Source: Paenibacillus sp. PastM-3 (GTDB taxonomy: Bacteria > Bacillota > Bacilli > Paenibacillales > Paenibacillaceae). Taken from it: DNA of 64,000 nt. The stretch spans positions 1-64,000 of the forward strand of contig NZ_JARXXP010000008.1 in assembly GCF_029893965.1 (NCBI RefSeq), written 5' to 3'. This document shows, piece by piece, positions 60,530 through 64,000 of this stretch (position 1 is its first letter; each line of letters opens with the position of its first letter). The notes beneath the pieces were generated by a model. It searched no databases, was not told the DNA's origin, and saw only the letters and a list, made by a program, of their open reading frames with translations. Both the position numbers and the translations under genes were made by a program.

Positions 60530-62200
60530 TTACTGGGCGGCTCCATGCCCGCCCAGCATCTTCGGCAGCAGCGTAAGCAGCCGCTCGCGTGTGAGCGCGT
60601 CGCTGAAGTTCCATTTGCTGCTGTCCAGCAAATAGGCATGGCCCTGCTGCACAGCCGGCAGGCTGCGCCAGGCCGGGCTTTCGAGCAGCGCATCCATCGC
60701 TGCGCGGGAGTCTTCACGCTCCGGAACGAGCATGAAGACGCGGTCTCCCGCGTAGGCATGCAGCCGCTGCGGATCGAGCTCGGCGAAGCCGAGCTCGGCG
60801 TCCAGCACCGCCTGGATCTCCGCAGCCGGCCGCAGGCCGCCCGGAGCATACAGCGCGCTGGACAGTCCGCTAAGCCCCATGGCATACAGATGATTGCCAT
60901 GGTCAAAGATCAGCGCCGAGGCGGTTTCGCCGGGTGAGAGCACGCCGCTGCCGTACAGCCGTTGCCACATGGCGGCGTTCCTGTCCGCGAAGCCGGCAAG
61001 CCAGGCCTCGGCCTCGCGCTGCTTGCCGAGCCAGCCGCCCAGCGTCCGCATGCGGTGCTCCAGCGGAGCGAACGAATCGAAGGTGAGGGCGGGGGCGATG
61101 CCCGCGACCCGCTTGTACACCTTCTCATCGGAGTTGGCGATGATGATCAGGTCCGGGCGGAGTGAGGCCGTAAGCTGGGGATTCAGCGGGAATCCGACAT
61201 TGGCCAGACTTTTCAGCCGGTGCTTATAGACGCTGTTCCGGGCAAATTCCTCGCCGCCGCCGACCGGCTTCACGCCGAGCGCCAGCAGGTCACCGAGCGT
61301 CTCGCCGTGGTAGATGACCCGTCTGGGCCGCTCTGGAATGTCCACGGTATGGCCGGTCCAATCCTGGACGGAGACCTTCCCGCGCTGCGTCATAGCATAT
61401 TGGCCGGGTGTAACTCCGGTCATCTGGCGGAAGCGGCGGCTGAAATAATATTCATCGGAGAAGCCGGTCAGCCGGGCGATTTCACGCAGCGGCTCTGCCG
61501 ACTCCAGCAGCAACTGCTGCGAGCGGCCGATGCGCAGCCCGGTCAGATATTCGAGCGGCTTTTGGCCGGTAAGCTTTTGAAAGAGCGGTGTGTACTGCCA
61601 TAGCGATACTCCGGCCTGTTCAGCCAGCTGTTTGACTGTGATGCTCTCCATATAGTGCTCCTGCATATACCGGATGGTTCCTTCCACGGACTCGGCCGGA
61701 CTCGGCGCCTCACCGGAAGGATAGTTATGCTCAAGCAGCAGGAGCAGCAACTCCTGGAATTTCAGCTGTTGCCTGTACAGCTGGACTTCACTGCTGTCAT
61801 CCGGGCTGGCGGTCAATTCTTCAGCCAGCCTGATGACCCGTGTGAACGGATGAACAAGCAGCTCCTGCCTGCCGGGCAGCAGATCCTCCGTATAAATCCC
61901 CGGCCGGCCGGCAGTCTGGTAGATATTGAATGAGAGCTGATAATAATACAGCGTCGTTTCCGGGTTAGCTGCCGTATATGTAGTTCCGGGAGACAGGAGA
62001 AAGCATCGGTCTGCACTCAGAGGAGCGGTCCCGTCCGGGATCGTGAGCATGCCGCTGCCTCCAGTACAGATGAGCAGCAGATGGGAATGTGTTGTCTGCG
62101 GCTCCGCAGGGGACCAGGCAGGTTGAACGGCCAGCGCGGCACCTGTCAGCTGAAACAGCAGGGAATGCAGCGGGGCGGGCGGCGTAGATGATGGCAGCAT
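60530..62200 (-). CDS. Btr-like regulator: AraC HTH fused to siderophore-binding domain
   Basis: The 556-residue protein has an N-terminal sensor-like region (1 to about 165), an AraC double HTH (about 170-270; QLAEQAGVSLWQYTPLFQKLTG and IARLTGFSDEYYFSRRFRQMTG) and a C-terminal periplasmic-binding-protein domain without signal peptide (about 278-556). Bacillus subtilis Btr has this plan and activates bacillibactin uptake when its binding domain holds the ferri-siderophore. The binding domain closely resembles the next lipoprotein (VGFPLN versus VGFPIN; FAPLEHRMRTLG versus FAPLEERMTELG). A Fur-box-like site lies about 20 bases upstream of the start. Confidence 0.9.
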   Translation of the reverse strand: MLPSSTPPAPLHSLLFQLTGAALAVQPAWSPAEPQTTHSHLLLICTGGSGMLTIPDGTAPLSADRCFLLSPGTTYTAANPETTLYYYQLSFNIYQTAGRPGIYTEDLLPGRQELLVHPFTRVIRLAEELTASPDDSSEVQLYRQQLKFQELLLLLLEHNYPSGEAPSPAESVEGTIRYMQEHYMESITVKQLAEQAGVSLWQYTPLFQKLTGQKPLEYLTGLRIGRSQQLLLESAEPLREIARLTGFSDEYYFSRRFRQMTGVTPGQYAMTQRGKVSVQDWTGHTVDIPERPRRVIYHGETLGDLLALGVKPVGGGEEFARNSVYKHRLKSLANVGFPLNPQLTASLRPDLIIIANSDEKVYKRVAGIAPALTFDSFAPLEHRMRTLGGWLGKQREAEAWLAGFADRNAAMWQRLYGSGVLSPGETASALIFDHGNHLYAMGLSGLSSALYAPGGLRPAAEIQAVLDAELGFAELDPQRLHAYAGDRVFMLVPEREDSRAAMDALLESPAWRSLPAVQQGHAYLLDSSKWNFSDALTRERLLTLLPKMLGGHGAAQ

Positions 62201-62220
62201 GAGCGGACCTCCCTTTATGA

Positions 62221-62239
62221 GTGAGAATGATTATCAAAT
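62221..62239 (-). promoter_or_regulatory. Fur-box-like site upstream of the Btr-like gene
   Basis: GTGAGAATGATTATCAAAT agrees well with the Fur consensus GATAATGATTATCATTATC in its core TGATTATCA. Confidence 0.7.
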
Positions 62240-62260
62240 AAACTCATTGTAGCCAAAACA

Positions 62261-62298
62261 AAGGAGCTTATCAACGGTTGTTGATAAGCTCCTTGCAT
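62261..62298 (-). terminator. Terminator of the siderophore-binding protein gene
   Basis: AAGGAGCTTATCAAC and GTTGATAAGCTCCTT (62261-62275 and 62280-62294) are perfect complements around a four-base loop, with TTTGTTTTGG following on the minus strand. Confidence 0.85.
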
Positions 62299-62338
62299 TT
62301 AGAAGGCCAGGGCGTAGCCCGGCCTGATTAATATATGC

Positions 62339-63355
62339 TTAGTTTCCGCCCATCAGGCGCGGCAATTCTGTAAGCAGCCACTCCCTGGTCGAGGCGTCGG
62401 CAGAGGTTTTCATAATGTCCTGCGTGTAGACGTAGCCGTTTTTGACGGCCGGGAGGCTCTTCCAGATCTCACTCCGTATCATGGCATCGGTGGATTGCTT
62501 GGCTTCATCAGCTACAGGAGTCAGGATAAAAATCCGGTCGCCCGCATACTGGCTGATGACCTCCATCGAGATTTCCAGGAAGCCGGTGCCTTCATCCAGC
62601 AGAGTCTGTATAGGTGCCGGAGCCTTGAAGCCGCCCTCGCCGTAGAGTACCTGCGACAGCCCGGTCGCAGCCATTACGAACAGCCGGTCACCCGGATAAT
62701 AGGTGAAGACGGAGGCAGTCTCGCCTTCCTTCATGCCGGCAGCCTTGAGCTGCTCCCACATGGCGGTTTCACTGGTTTTGTACTGCGCCAGCCAGCTTTC
62801 CGCCTCCTGCTTTTTGCCCAGCAGCACGCCGAGCTCGGTCATCCGTTCCTCCAGCGGGGCGAAAGTGTTGAAAATAACCGTCGGTGCGATTTTGAACAAG
62901 GCTTCAAAGTCTGCCTCATCCGTTCCGGCGTAGATAATCAGATCAGGCTGCAGCTCAAGTGTCTTTTCCAGATTGATCGGGAAGCCGACCTCCTCCACAC
63001 CGGCAAGCTGATCCTCAAAAATCTGCCCTTCCCCCATGGACAGCGGATAACCGACTGCCTTCACACCAAGTGCAGCCAGGTCACCGTAAGTTTCTCCCGA
63101 ATAGATAATGCGCTCCGGCGTTACCGGAATTTCTACCGTATGGCCCTTGTAGTCTGTATACGTTTGTGTCTCTGCTGTAGCGGCGGTACCCGAAGCTTCC
63201 GGAGATGGCGCAGCACTTGCAGCGGTATTGCTTGCTGTATTTGCGGCATTTCCGGTCTCTGTCTGTCCGTTGTTATTTCCGCAGGCAAGCAGAAGTGCGC
63301 TCATCAGGAAGATGACGCAGAGAACGGCTAAGGGTTGTTTTGCTTTTTTTAACAT
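62339..63355 (-). CDS. Iron-siderophore ABC binding lipoprotein (FeuA-like)
   Basis: The 338-residue protein has a signal peptide with lipobox (ALLLACGNN), a Thr/Ala/Ser-rich linker and a class III periplasmic-binding domain (YKGHTVEIPVTPERIIYSGETYGDLAALGVKAVG, QPDLIIYAG). It should bind a ferri-siderophore outside the membrane. No permease or ATPase gene is adjacent in the window. The start at 63355 follows GGGAGGTAC. It lies upstream of the Btr-like gene on the same strand, with a terminator between. Confidence 0.9.
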   Translation of the reverse strand: MLKKAKQPLAVLCVIFLMSALLLACGNNNGQTETGNAANTASNTAASAAPSPEASGTAATAETQTYTDYKGHTVEIPVTPERIIYSGETYGDLAALGVKAVGYPLSMGEGQIFEDQLAGVEEVGFPINLEKTLELQPDLIIYAGTDEADFEALFKIAPTVIFNTFAPLEERMTELGVLLGKKQEAESWLAQYKTSETAMWEQLKAAGMKEGETASVFTYYPGDRLFVMAATGLSQVLYGEGGFKAPAPIQTLLDEGTGFLEISMEVISQYAGDRIFILTPVADEAKQSTDAMIRSEIWKSLPAVKNGYVYTQDIMKTSADASTREWLLTELPRLMGGN

Positions 63356-63390
63356 AAATGTACCTCCCAAATGAATTACGATCTTGTTAA

Positions 63391-63409
63391 CTGAGAATCA
63401 TTCTCGCTT
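63391..63409 (-). promoter_or_regulatory. Fur-box-like site upstream of the siderophore-binding protein gene
   Basis: CTGAGAATCATTCTCGCTT contains the perfect palindrome GAGAATCATTCTC (63393-63405), a 7-1-7 type Fur site, 36 bases upstream of the start. The rest of 63356-63702 shows no gene. Confidence 0.75.
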
Positions 63410-63702
63410 GCACCATCATAAAGTAAAGTTTTCTGCGGCTCAATGGACAAACTCCGGCAGCGGAATTGGTTTTGTACAAAACAGGCATGTACCGGGAGTG
63501 AAATAAAGTTTCAGCTTTTCAGAATAAATTCAGATTAGGCTGTTATGATGCATGCAGTGTGTCCGCCGGTAGCTGATCATACTAATAATGTTATTAACTT
63601 ATATCGTTGTTATAAGAAAAGATGAGTCTTTAGTACCCTTTATTCAGATCGGAAAATGTCGATAAATAATAAAACTTATTATTCATTCAGGAGGGTACAA
63701 GA

Positions 63703-64000
63703 TTGAGAAGAAATAGCTTTAACCGTTTTTTGCTGATGGCATTGTCGTTACTTCTGGTATTTGGGAACGGGGGCTTGGCACTGGCTGCCACGACAGTCAC
63801 TGTCTCCAAAATCGTGCTGAACACAAGCGAGCTGTCCCTATCCATTGAAGATACCTATGTGCTCACGGCTACGGCGGTATACTCCGACACAACCTCAGGC
63901 GATGTTACTGTGAATGCAGACTGGTCGAGCGATAAGCCGGCCGTTGCTTCGGTCTATAACGGGATTGTAACCGCCAAGGCGGAAGGAACGGCGACAATTG
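63703..64000 (+). CDS. Secreted protein with bacterial Ig-like (Big_2) domain, cut by the window edge
   Basis: A TTG at 63703 with CAGGAGGGTA eight bases upstream opens a frame that runs off the window after 99 codons. Residues 1-29 are a signal peptide (FLLMALSLLLVFGNGGLALAA). The rest is the start of a Big_2 domain: VSKIVLNTSELSLSIEDTYVLTATAVYSD, VNADWSSDKPAVASVYNG and VTAKAEGTATI. Such domains are found in cell-surface and S-layer-associated Paenibacillus proteins. The full domain content cannot be seen. Confidence 0.85.
   Translation, partial: MRRNSFNRFLLMALSLLLVFGNGGLALAATTVTVSKIVLNTSELSLSIEDTYVLTATAVYSDTTSGDVTVNADWSSDKPAVASVYNGIVTAKAEGTATI

Overview
The window is a stretch of a low-to-moderate-GC Firmicute chromosome that looks like Paenibacillus. 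The signs are strong purine-rich ribosome binding sites with frequent GTG/TTG starts, YesM/YesN-type two-component systems beside sugar ABC transporters, a CcpN/YqfL/GlpX gluconeogenesis group, many AraC regulators, and short intergenic repeats. There are no rRNA, tRNA or CRISPR loci and no intact transposase. The genus call rests on protein style and synteny recalled from memory, not on a search.

Layout: 1-1620 holds terminators, a four-unit repeat and three small overlapping genes of unknown function. 1569-6890 holds a Rossmann-fold protein, an MsrA-MsrB fusion whose MsrB half lacks its catalytic Cys, and a two-gene unit: a stand-alone cobalamin-binding protein with the CarH-type W-x9-EH motif, followed by a hybrid histidine kinase with no sensor domain. 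7051-14275 is a histidine-utilisation operon behind a leader terminator: hutH, hutU, hutI, a frameshifted M20 amidohydrolase and a HutF-like deiminase, with no hutG or hutP. 14431-21839 holds a GNAT, a ZIP transporter, two aldo/keto reductases with an AraC regulator, a 2Fe-2S protein and a stress-type protein. 21985-24521 (minus) is ccpN-yqfL-glpX. 24699-27290 is a divergent EamA exporter and MocR regulator.

27881-34328 (minus) is the most interesting locus. It is a tightly overlapping six-gene operon with the conserved but uncharacterised STM4011-STM4015 families (two radical SAM proteins, an alkaline-phosphatase-fold hydrolase, an ATP-grasp-like protein and a leucine-rich-repeat protein), followed by an APS kinase with a repeat-rich N-terminal extension. 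Next come feoA and a split feoB (34477-36846), a tandem 94-bp repeat, an AHSA1 protein with a YafY regulator, a secreted phosphodiester glycosidase, a diguanylate cyclase and a glycerophosphodiesterase.

44044-48483 is a probable sugar-oxidation operon (AraC, Gfo/Idh/MocA, ThuA, sugar isomerase). 49516-60296 is a glycan operon: YesM/YesN two-component system, ABC solute-binding protein and two permeases, NanE, ROK kinase, CutC and a GH29 fucosidase. 60530-63355 (minus) is a Btr-like AraC/substrate-binding fusion and a siderophore-binding lipoprotein, each behind a Fur-box-like site. The right edge cuts a secreted Ig-like protein.

Across the window, intergenic DNA carries interspersed elements built from short inverted-repeat units about 50 bp apart. 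One family occurs three times with nearly identical 51/62/51-bp spacing.
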